Shown piece after piece: positions 7,601-13,170 of a DNA stretch of 13,913 bases. The position numbers were made by a program, and so were the translations under genes. The notes beneath the pieces are model-generated. The model had not been told where the DNA came from and did no database searches. It saw nothing but the letters and a program-made list of their open reading frames with translations. The stretch comes from Bacteroides sp. (GTDB taxonomy: Bacteria > Bacteroidota > Bacteroidia > Bacteroidales > GCA-2748055): the NCBI GenBank assembly GCA_011048475.1, contig DSDZ01000198.1, positions 1-13,913 on the forward strand. Reading direction: 5' to 3'. Every line of letters starts with the position of its first letter. Positions within the stretch are counted from its first letter, which is position 1.

Positions 7601-8265
7601 TTTCCCTCCCTTCCCAGCAGCCAGAGGCGCTCATCTTCGGACCGGTCAAGCTTGACAAACTCCTCAAAAGATGACCCGTTCCACCGGGAAATTCCCCGTC
7701 CTTCCACGCTCAGGTACAGCTGCCTTTCCACGCGGTGCATTCTGCGAACGGGAGCAGGGAAAATAAAATGCTGCAGGGTATCCGGTCCCAGGTAGTAGAC
7801 CCCGCGATCGGTGTTGATAAAATAACCGTTTTCGAACAGGACCAGCTGCTCCGGAAGAAAACTTCGGGAAGCGGGAGGAATGCGATGTTTCAGCGATTTG
7901 ATCCGCAACCCGCCCCTGCGGTCGCCTGTGATGTAACCAAGATCATTTTTACACGTATAGAACAGGGTGTCGGAACCTTTTTTTCCGGTTACGTAAACCG
8001 GCCCGTCCATGGATATGTGGAATGACCTTTCCCCGTCGATGACCGTGAGCCCGTTGTCCTTTCCGAGGAAGATGTGCCCCAGCTCATCGGGGAAGAAGGA
8101 CCTGGGGGGAATGTCAGCGAACCGGGAAGGAAGTTTGATTTCCTGGATCCAGGGAGTCAGGTACACCTGCCTCTCCTTCGTGAACCCTTTATTTAAGCCG
8201 GATCCACAGGTTATGATGAGAAAAAAAATAAAATGGTTCCTGTATGACTTGAGAAATAAATTCAT
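4639..8265 (-). CDS. membrane sensor: periplasmic beta-propeller, Y_Y_Y domain, class III adenylate cyclase, degenerate HD-like tail
   Basis: This 1208-residue protein probably senses a periplasmic signal and makes cyclic AMP. Residues 1-22 are a hydrophobic signal or anchor segment, possibly with a weak lipobox around IITC. About 45-640 are propeller-type repeats (such as GIGIFDN, GVYYLG, DGDNEIWILA). About 655-735 form a Y_Y_Y-type domain (LFRYRL, WSAWN, GQYRFLAQSKDLFGN). One helix spans about 741-760, then a polar linker leads to a class III cyclase at about 818-995. Both metal aspartates are present (D827 in FSDIQGF, D871 in KTIGDAYM), as are transition-state residues N943 and R947. K867 and D936 are the adenine-selecting pair, so cAMP is favoured over cGMP. 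Residues about 1030-1208 resemble an HD domain, but the HD pair is V1078-F1079. The gene has about 94 bp of divergent intergenic DNA upstream. The natural signal is unknown. Confidence 0.88.
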   Translation of the reverse strand: MNLFLKSYRNHFIFFLIITCGSGLNKGFTKERQVYLTPWIQEIKLPSRFADIPPRSFFPDELGHIFLGKDNGLTVIDGERSFHISMDGPVYVTGKKGSDTLFYTCKNDLGYITGDRRGGLRIKSLKHRIPPASRSFLPEQLVLFENGYFINTDRGVYYLGPDTLQHFIFPAPVRRMHRVERQLYLSVEGRGISRWNGSSFEEFVKLDRSEDERLWLLGREGNGLLALSPNGTLRLLSTDQKAPPVTDHLPFLEGITFLEQINDRLVLVSTREHGIGIFDNRGHMITLFENKGGLPEQDIQQIYADGDNEIWILASRSLHKITYPSPAASLQLNTAETGIIQAVVMTDKGFALGTSRGVFTIEQDADNGNLWNVQDLHPGAGESVHLLASCGNLLIAGGARNLTCIGDGHAECLDQGAFTGLISLDEDAFVAAGDRGIELYRLRENKWDIRQIDPSLISAHSFVRFEEGIFFLCAEKVYMLSDDPESTISLPVQPEEMPYRLIALEGKLYLQGNSRLYAYDGESRVFKPAPEDPAAGILSTADILFPIGPGQYLVVQNESRYRSRILNIRNIRESSEMEMVFPVLQQLGEIVGLHMKDSVVYLTGKDRIALFDLREIGHHQEEVSVRIDRIWSDDTGLVDMEFTGSSKGRQGPGDMVLSHSSNELEIHLAGLEHQSYPDPLFRYRLHPGHKEWSAWNGRRDISLRNLHHGQYRFLAQSKDLFGNISEPVALHFTVRAPFYQTWYAYVIYVLLCLFGLFLLRKWRLLSYQRAAPGVSAPVYTRPWETGSEKEGSAFTETGRQPDTVTEQQSKGRGRWDKYDRATVLFSDIQGFTRIAEEMNPELLIDELDKFFFHFDSVVDKYNIEKIKTIGDAYMAAGGIPEKNSTNPVEVVLAALEMQTYMQQLKSTRARIWDLRIGIHTGPVIAGVIGHKKVSYDIWGDTVNTASRMESSGMPGKVNISGITYELVKDYFICEYRGKLPVKYKGNIDMYFVTGLRPELSVDLKGIPNKRFYVKLQLLRLGDLEERVFDQILAEFPESLHFHTPEYARRVYDQSFLLCRSEELDQEERLLVRTAALMVFTGLTQSYTNFENRSSVISREILPLYKYSETQIDQICNLILSTKAPFDPHNKLEMILIDARMEYVGRPDYRKLINDLYREATESGRQVTWEEFTKEQLELLSGFCFFTLAGQRLREIPAAEQMAKLEREG

Positions 8266-8286
8266 AACTTGTGAATCGGGGCGATC

Positions 8287-8300
8287 ACCTGCTGTCAGGT
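8287..8300. repeat. short inverted repeat in the divergent cyclase/usp intergenic region
   Basis: The sequence ACCTG-CTGT-CAGGT is a perfect 5-bp inverted repeat with a 4-bp loop. It lies in the 94-bp region between the divergent cyclase and stress-protein genes, next to the likely transcription start of the cyclase gene. A related CAGGTTATTT occurs again at 8350, just before the usp start codon. It could be an operator half-site pair or a weak RNA hairpin in the cyclase leader, but a repeat this short can arise by chance. Confidence 0.25.
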
Positions 8301-8305
8301 TTTAT

Positions 8306-8313
8306 CAAAAATA
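8306..8313 (-). promoter_or_regulatory. possible -7 promoter element for the cyclase gene
   Basis: The minus strand reads TATTTTTG here, an exact match to the Bacteroidota -7 pattern TAnnTTTG. It would start transcription near 8299, about 34 nt before the ATG at 8265. No good TTG lies at the -33 spacing (the minus strand reads AATG near 8333-8336), and the region is A/T-rich, so a chance match is possible. I found no comparable element for the usp gene on the plus strand. Confidence 0.35.
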
Positions 8314-8359
8314 TAAAAATATCTGAACCCTTCATTGATAACTAAACGACAGGTTATTT

Positions 8360-9199
8360 ATGGAAAAGTTAGAAAGGCCAATAATCGTACCGTGGGATTT
8401 CTCACAGGTGGCTGAGAACGCTTTTCAGCACGCTGTAAATATCTCAAAGATCCTGAACAGGGAGATCCTCCTCCTGCATGTGGTCGGTGACAAGAAAGAG
8501 ATCGAGCCGAAGAAAAAGAAGATCGGAGAATCAGCAGTGAAAATGCGAAAGGAATACGGCAAAGCACCGCATTTTGAAATTGTAACCGGAAGCATTTTCC
8601 ATGCCATCGGAGAAGTGGCAACGGAAATGAAAGCGGAGATGATCATCATGGGGACCCACGGAAGGGTGGGCGCCCAGAAACTCTTCGGGAGCAAAGCACT
8701 GAAGGTCGTGGTCTCGTCAAGGATCCCGTTTCTCATTGTCCAGGACAAGCCTGTCAAGGAAGGATTTGACACCATCCTGCTGCCCATCGATTTCAGGCAG
8801 GAGAACAAGGAAAAGGCCAACTGGATCTATTACCTCTCCAGGAATTTCGGATCCAAATTCATCATCCTGAAATCCAAGGCCAGGGACAAAGGCTTCAGAA
8901 GGAAGATCCTTTCCAATATCAGGTACATTGAGACTTTTCTGAAGGGACACGACGTGGCTTATCAGATCATGACCTCCACGGGGAAGGAGAGTTTCAAGAA
9001 GGAGATCATCAGCTTTGCCAAAGAACACAAGGCCGATCTGATCCTGGTAATGGCCACCCGCGATATCCGATGGATCGACTATATTCTGGGAGCCCCCGAA
9101 CAGTACCTCCTTGCCAACCCGGAGAACCTCCCGGTCATGTGCATGAATCCCAGGCCCGCCAGAATTTCAGGAGGTTTCCGTGCAACAGGAGGCGCATAA
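8360..9199 (+). CDS. universal stress protein, tandem UspA domains, second domain degenerate
   Basis: This 279-residue cytoplasmic protein has two Usp-type alpha/beta folds in tandem. Domain one (about residues 5-128) opens with the family pattern RPIIVPWDFSQVAENAFQHA. It has a nucleotide-binding-like loop MGTHGRVGAQKLFGS (residues 97-111), followed by SSRIPFLIVQ. The loop has G98, G101 and G110-S111, with eight residues between the second and third glycines where the classic G-2X-G-9X-G(S/T) pattern has nine. Domain two starts near DTILLPIDF (about residue 137) but its matching loop, MATRDIRWIDYILGAPEQ, lacks the glycine pattern, so it probably does not bind ATP. Family members are linked to stress, starvation or energy status; the specific role is unknown. 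The gene is divergent from the cyclase gene and is followed by a terminator-like hairpin. Confidence 0.88.
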   Translation: MEKLERPIIVPWDFSQVAENAFQHAVNISKILNREILLLHVVGDKKEIEPKKKKIGESAVKMRKEYGKAPHFEIVTGSIFHAIGEVATEMKAEMIIMGTHGRVGAQKLFGSKALKVVVSSRIPFLIVQDKPVKEGFDTILLPIDFRQENKEKANWIYYLSRNFGSKFIILKSKARDKGFRRKILSNIRYIETFLKGHDVAYQIMTSTGKESFKKEIISFAKEHKADLILVMATRDIRWIDYILGAPEQYLLANPENLPVMCMNPRPARISGGFRATGGA

Positions 9200-9222
9200 T
9201 TCATCCTTTTTTCATAAATTCG

Positions 9223-9256
9223 AAGGCTGTCCCCCGGGATGGCCTTTTCTTTTTTT
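9223..9256 (+). terminator. terminator-like hairpin and T-tract between usp and rdgB
   Basis: AAGGCTGTCC (9223-9232) pairs with GGATGGCCTT (9237-9246) around a CCCG loop. This gives ten pairs including two G-U wobbles, followed by a T-rich run TTTTCTTTTTTT (9245-9256). It has the form of an intrinsic terminator for the stress-protein gene, 24 bp after its stop. It is unusual in ending directly against the rdgB ATG at 9257, so it could also act as an attenuator or structure in the rdgB leader. Confidence 0.7.
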
Positions 9257-9853
9257 ATGGAACTGATATTTGCAACAAATAATCCGCATAAACTGAAGGA
9301 GGTAGGGGCTTTACTTGGAGCATCATTTCAACTATGCGGATTACGGGAGAAGGGCATCACGGATCGGCTTCCGGAGGACCGGGATACCCTGGAGGGAAAT
9401 GCGATGCAGAAAGCCCGGTATGTCTACGACCGGTACGCACTGGATTGTTTTGCCGATGACACGGGATTGGAGGTGGATGCATTAAACGGGGAACCGGGTG
9501 TATTTTCGGCCAGGTATTCCAGGATGGGGGATCCGGTGTTCCCGGAAATGGAAGTATCGGCTGGGAACGTGAAAAAATTGCTCATTAAAATGGAGGGAAT
9601 GCAGAACCGGAAGGCGAGATTCAGAACGGTCATCGCTCTTGTAATAAATGGAACAGAGCACTTGTTTGAAGGAAGAGTTGAAGGTAATATAACACAGGAA
9701 CCGGCAGGGACATCAGGTTTCGGGTATGACCCGGTGTTCAGGCCCGATGGATATGAGGGGACTTTTGCACAGATGGATCTCTCCATGAAGAACCAGATCA
9801 GCCACCGGGCCATTGCTGCACGAAAACTGGCGGAATTCCTGAAGAATATGTAA
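9257..9853 (+). CDS. rdgB: non-canonical purine NTP pyrophosphatase (dITP/XTP, RdgB/HAM1 family)
   Basis: RdgB hydrolyses dITP, ITP and XTP to monophosphates, keeping deaminated purines out of DNA and RNA. The 198-residue product has all family motifs. These are MELIFATNNPHKLKEV at the N-terminus, FADDTGLEVDALNGEPGVFS (residues 65-84) with the catalytic/metal aspartates D67-D68, GTSGFGYDPVF (residues 151-161), and SHRAIAARKL (residues 182-191). I chose the ATG at 9257 because the family begins right at this MxLIFATNN block. The in-frame ATG six codons upstream (9239) adds only MAFSFF and lies inside the hairpin stem. No Shine-Dalgarno sequence is visible; the bases before the start are a T-tract. 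porZ starts 40 bp downstream on the same strand and may be co-transcribed. Confidence 0.94.
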   Translation: MELIFATNNPHKLKEVGALLGASFQLCGLREKGITDRLPEDRDTLEGNAMQKARYVYDRYALDCFADDTGLEVDALNGEPGVFSARYSRMGDPVFPEMEVSAGNVKKLLIKMEGMQNRKARFRTVIALVINGTEHLFEGRVEGNITQEPAGTSGFGYDPVFRPDGYEGTFAQMDLSMKNQISHRAIAARKLAEFLKNM

Positions 9854-9893
9854 TATGCAGGTGGAAATTTCGTAATTATAGAAATCCTTCTAG

Positions 9894-12197
9894 ATGTATA
9901 TGAAACGCGGTGCAGGTATTTGGATGCTGATGATCGGGCTGGCATTGTGGCATCCCGTAGGAGGCCAGATCAAAATGGGTGAATGGCGCACCCACCTTCC
10001 CTACGCCTACTGCACGCTGGTGGAAGCTGCTGGAGACAGGATTTATTGCTCATCAACCGGGGGTTTTTTTTACTACAACCTGGAAGACAACTCCATCGAA
10101 AAGCTTTCCAAGATAGACGGACTGTCGGATAACGGTGTGATCGCCATGCGCTGGAGCGAGGCGACGGGCACGCTGGTGATTGCTTACAAAAACGCGAATA
10201 TTGATGTGATCAGGGAGCAGGAGATCCTCAACGTTCCCGATATCATGAAGAAGCAGATTCCCGGGGACAAATCCATCAAAGACCTGTATTTCATGGAGCA
10301 CATGGTCTATATTTCGACCGGCTTCGGGATCGTTCTGCTGAACCTTGAAAGGAACGAGATCAAGGAGACGTACTACATCGGGGACAACGGGGAGGCACTG
10401 GGAGTGAACCAGGTGACGTCCGACGGGACATACATATATGCAGCCACCAACCAGGGGATCCGGAGAGGATTGCTTGCCGATCCGTTCCTGTTCGACTTCA
10501 ACGCCTGGGAAACACTGACGGATCTTCCCGACCCTACGGGAAAATACAACAGCATTGCCCACTACCGGGGGACCCTTTTCGCCTCCTGGGAGGACCCTGC
10601 CGGTGAACAGGACAGGGTCTATTATCACACCGGGAGTTCCTGGGAAACCTATCCCTATTTTACCAGCGACCGGTGCAGAAAAATCATGAATCACGGAGAT
10701 GTGGTCACCCTGGTGGACCGTTTTCATGTAAATGTGATCAGCGATGATCTGCTGGTGGTGCGGAAACTGTATACGGACAACCCGCGTTCCGCCTCGGTGG
10801 ATGGCTCCGGGACGCTCTGGGTGGCCGACAACGGGGAGGGACTGGTGACGGATCAGGGAGGTGAAAAGTGGTCCATCGTACCCAACGGTCCTTACACCTC
10901 CAGCGTCTACGACATGGCCTCTTCGGGGAACATGTTGTATGCGGTGCAGGGGGGTATCACGGGATCCTGGAACAACCAGTTCCTTCTGGCTGTCCTCGAA
11001 ACCTTCAGGGATGAACAATGGGACTACGACACCACCCGGACCCACAGGGACCTGATCACCCTCTCCGTGGATCCCCTGGATCCAACACATGTCTTTGCCG
11101 GTTCCTGGGGGTACGGACTGCTGGAGTACCGCGACGGACAGAAGGTGAACCAGTTCGGGGAGTCCAACAGCACCCTGCAGAGTATTTTTCCGGGAGGCGA
11201 CTTCATCAGGATCGGGGGCATTGTCCATGATCCCATGGGGAACCTCTGGATGACCAACACAGGGGTTTCGGAACCATTGTCGGTATTGAAAACCGATGGT
11301 ACCTGGAAAAGCTTCAGGGTGGATAACCTGCTTTCGGATTTCAGCGCGCTGGGCAGGATCCTGGTGACACAGTCCGGCCAAAAATGGGTGATCGTCCCCC
11401 GCGGGAACGGACTGTTCGCCATGGACGACAACGGGACCATTGACGACACCTCCGACGATGTGTATGAAAAGATCAGCGTGGTGGATGAATTCGGCAAGGT
11501 GATCACCAATGATGTGCACTCCTTTGCTGAGGACAGGAACGGGAACCTGTGGCTGGGAACGAACCAGGGGATCCTGGTGATCTACAGCCCCTACAGGTTA
11601 TTCACAGAAGGTTCGGTGCATGCCCAGAAGATCTGGGTTCCCCGTGATGACGGGACAGATTATGTGGATCCCCTGCTGGGATCCCAGCTGGTCACCGCCA
11701 TAGAGGTCGACGGTGCCAACCGGAAGTGGCTGGGGACCGGCGGCGGAGGTGTATACCTGGTCTCGCCCGACGGGACAGAACAGGTAAAGCAATTCAATGC
11801 CGCCAACAGTCCCCTGCTCTCCGACAACATTACGGACATCTGTGTGGACGGGATATCCGGAGAGGTGTTCTTCGGAACCGACCAGGGGATCATTTCTTAC
11901 AAGGGACAGGCGCTGACCGGCAGTTCACAGTATGACAACGTGGTCGTTTATCCCAATCCGGTGAGGGAAACCTACGAAGGCCTGGTAGCCATCAAGGGCC
12001 TGGTGGAAAAGACCAATGTCAAGATCACCGATATGGGCGACAACCTTGTGTATGAAACGGAATCGCTGGGGGGACAGGCTGTCTGGGACGGGAAGAATTT
12101 CAGGGGCGATCGCGTGGCCACCGGGATCTACATGATCTTTCTCTCCGGCGGGGAAGGTACCCTGTCCCACGTCACCAAGGTCCTGTTCATCCATTAG
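9894..12197 (+). CDS. porZ: type IX secretion system protein PorZ (two beta-propellers plus C-terminal sorting domain)
   Basis: PorZ is a surface component of the type IX secretion attachment complex (with PorU, PorV and PorQ). In Porphyromonas gingivalis it binds anionic LPS and passes it to the PorU sortase. The 767-residue product starts with a signal peptide (MKRGAGIWMLMIGLALW) ending near GGQ. The N-terminal block GEWRTHLPY, GDRIYCSSTGGFFYYNLED and KLSKIDGLSDNGV is, from memory, characteristic of PorZ. Propeller-type repeats follow (such as NGNLWLGTNQGILV and NRKWLGTGGGGVYLV). From about residue 680 comes a type A sorting-like domain (VVVYPNPV, VKITDMGDNLVYET, ATGIYMIF). Length is close to the 776 residues of P. 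gingivalis PorZ. Translation could instead begin at the second ATG (9900), giving MKRG. A generic two-component regulator propeller protein is the alternative label, but the N-terminus favours PorZ. Confidence 0.85.
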   Translation: MYMKRGAGIWMLMIGLALWHPVGGQIKMGEWRTHLPYAYCTLVEAAGDRIYCSSTGGFFYYNLEDNSIEKLSKIDGLSDNGVIAMRWSEATGTLVIAYKNANIDVIREQEILNVPDIMKKQIPGDKSIKDLYFMEHMVYISTGFGIVLLNLERNEIKETYYIGDNGEALGVNQVTSDGTYIYAATNQGIRRGLLADPFLFDFNAWETLTDLPDPTGKYNSIAHYRGTLFASWEDPAGEQDRVYYHTGSSWETYPYFTSDRCRKIMNHGDVVTLVDRFHVNVISDDLLVVRKLYTDNPRSASVDGSGTLWVADNGEGLVTDQGGEKWSIVPNGPYTSSVYDMASSGNMLYAVQGGITGSWNNQFLLAVLETFRDEQWDYDTTRTHRDLITLSVDPLDPTHVFAGSWGYGLLEYRDGQKVNQFGESNSTLQSIFPGGDFIRIGGIVHDPMGNLWMTNTGVSEPLSVLKTDGTWKSFRVDNLLSDFSALGRILVTQSGQKWVIVPRGNGLFAMDDNGTIDDTSDDVYEKISVVDEFGKVITNDVHSFAEDRNGNLWLGTNQGILVIYSPYRLFTEGSVHAQKIWVPRDDGTDYVDPLLGSQLVTAIEVDGANRKWLGTGGGGVYLVSPDGTEQVKQFNAANSPLLSDNITDICVDGISGEVFFGTDQGIISYKGQALTGSSQYDNVVVYPNPVRETYEGLVAIKGLVEKTNVKITDMGDNLVYETESLGGQAVWDGKNFRGDRVATGIYMIFLSGGEGTLSHVTKVLFIH

Positions 12198-12274
12198 GGC
12201 TTTTCTTTCGATTCTTTCGACCAGGGTGACAAACACAGGAATGATTCGCAGAACAGATTGAATCGTGAAATGAG

Positions 12275-13003
12275 ATGATCCGCAAGACAAGAGGGATTGT
12301 GCTGCATACAACCCGCTACGGGGAATCGAGCCTGATCGTCCAATGCTACACCGAACAGTCCGGCAGGCAGTCCTACATGGTCAAAGGTGTACGGAAATCC
12401 AGGAAACAGAACCGCTCAAATCTCTTTCAGCCCCTATTCATCCTCGATTTCGAAGTATATCACAAAGAAGGCAGGGAGATCCAGATGGTCAGGGAAGTCA
12501 GCCGCGCCACCCCGCTCAATTCCATTCCCTATGACATTACCAAAAGCACCCAGGCCATCTTTATTGCCGAGGTATTGTACCGGGTGCTGAAGGAAGAGGA
12601 ACAAAATCCCATGCTCTCCCACTTCCTGATCAGCACCATCCGCTACCTGGACGCCCTGCAGAAACCCTCACCCGATTTCCACATCATTTTCATGTTCCAG
12701 CTGACCAGGTACCTGGGATTTTATCCACAAAATAATTTCGGTGAAACTGACAGGTATTTCGACCTGGCAAGCGGATCTTTCCGGTCCGGCATGAGCCATC
12801 CGGACATCCAGCTGGATGAAGCCGAAAGCAGGCGGTGGAGCCTCTACATGAGTCGCAATTACCAGAATTCGGAAGACATCGGGTTGAACAGCCGGCAGCG
12901 GAAGAACGTCCTGGAAGAGCTGATCCGTTTTTACAAAATGCATGTGGACGGGATGGGAGAGATCCGTTCGCTCGAAGTGCTGCACTCATTTTTTCATGGC
13001 TAG
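12275..13003 (+). CDS. recO: DNA repair protein RecO
   Basis: RecO acts with RecR (and RecF) to load RecA onto SSB-coated single-stranded DNA in gap repair. The 242-residue product has an N-terminal OB-fold with the family pattern RGIVLHTTRYGESSLIVQCY, then YMVKGVRKSRKQNRSNLFQP (residues 34-53) and LDFEVYHKEGREIQMVREV. It continues into the helical domain with the typical FMFQLTRYLGFYPQNNF (residues 139-155). Only one obvious cysteine is present (residue 24), so there is no zinc finger of the kind seen in Deinococcus RecO. The start gives the expected N-terminus. It lies 77 bp after porZ, in which I see no terminator, so co-transcription with porZ is possible. A terminator-like hairpin lies about 120 bp downstream. 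Confidence 0.93.
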   Translation: MIRKTRGIVLHTTRYGESSLIVQCYTEQSGRQSYMVKGVRKSRKQNRSNLFQPLFILDFEVYHKEGREIQMVREVSRATPLNSIPYDITKSTQAIFIAEVLYRVLKEEEQNPMLSHFLISTIRYLDALQKPSPDFHIIFMFQLTRYLGFYPQNNFGETDRYFDLASGSFRSGMSHPDIQLDEAESRRWSLYMSRNYQNSEDIGLNSRQRKNVLEELIRFYKMHVDGMGEIRSLEVLHSFFHG

Positions 13004-13044
13004 CAATTCGAATCTACTTTTGAATTTTTCTAAATACTGGAAAC

Positions 13045-13087
13045 TTGCGCGTATATAATTGCGTATAAGCAACGAAATTGCGCATAT
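13045..13087. repeat. three short TTGCG-based direct repeats downstream of recO
   Basis: Three related units occur within 43 bp: TTGCGCGTAT (13045-13054), TTGCGTAT (13059-13066) and TTGCGCATAT (13078-13087). Start-to-start spacing is 14 and 19 bp, so the units are not evenly phased. The cluster lies in the intergenic region in front of the secreted-protein gene and overlaps its candidate promoter, so it may be a regulator-binding region. The element is short and no known site is recognised. Confidence 0.35.
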
Positions 13088-13090
13088 TTG
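13059..13090 (+). promoter_or_regulatory. possible promoter of the secreted-protein gene
   Basis: CATATTTG at 13083-13090 matches the Bacteroidota -7 pattern TAnnTTTG in all but the first base. A TTG at 13059-13061 lies 21 bp upstream, near the expected -33 distance. Transcription would begin around 13095 and the transcript would contain the hairpin at 13125-13149 before the presumed GTG start. Support is consensus matching only. Confidence 0.3.
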
Positions 13091-13110
13091 AGTCTGTAGA
13101 AAAGTTCATC

Positions 13111-13170
13111 ATGCATTGCACCCATCCGGGTCCCTTAAGGGTGCCTGGAATAATTTTTTTTATCAGGTGA
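13111..13170 (+). other. possible 19-codon leader reading frame overlapping the next start
   Basis: From the ATG at 13111 a short frame encodes MHCTHPGPLRVPGIIFFIR and stops at TGA 13168-13170. It runs through the whole hairpin (13125-13149) and its T-tract. Its stop overlaps the presumed GTG start of the next gene in the arrangement GTGA. This layout would suit translational coupling or attenuation, but a frame of this length can occur by chance and no ribosome-binding site is visible. Confidence 0.2.
13125..13161 (+). terminator. terminator-like hairpin and T-tract after recO
   Basis: TCCGGG (13125-13130) pairs with CCTGGA read from 13144-13149 (one G-U wobble). Inside a small internal loop, CCC (13132-13134) pairs with GGG (13139-13141) around a TTAA loop. 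Eight T residues follow at 13154-13161. The structure looks like a rho-independent terminator for recO. It stands only 5 bp before the presumed GTG start of the following gene, so a leader attenuator is an alternative. Confidence 0.6.

Noticed and set aside
8232..8271. Possible Cys-anchored lipoprotein signal (IITC near residue 20) and alternative start of the cyclase sensor
   Set aside because: Threonine before the cysteine is not canonical for a lipobox, and the protein has a second membrane helix near 741-760. It is kept as a signal or anchor segment rather than called a lipoprotein.
10053..11519. A 488-codon open frame on the minus strand
   Set aside because: It lies wholly inside porZ, which has a signal peptide, propeller motifs and a sorting domain. 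The antisense translation is rich in H, P, G and V with no recognisable motif, as expected for the shadow of a G/C-biased gene.
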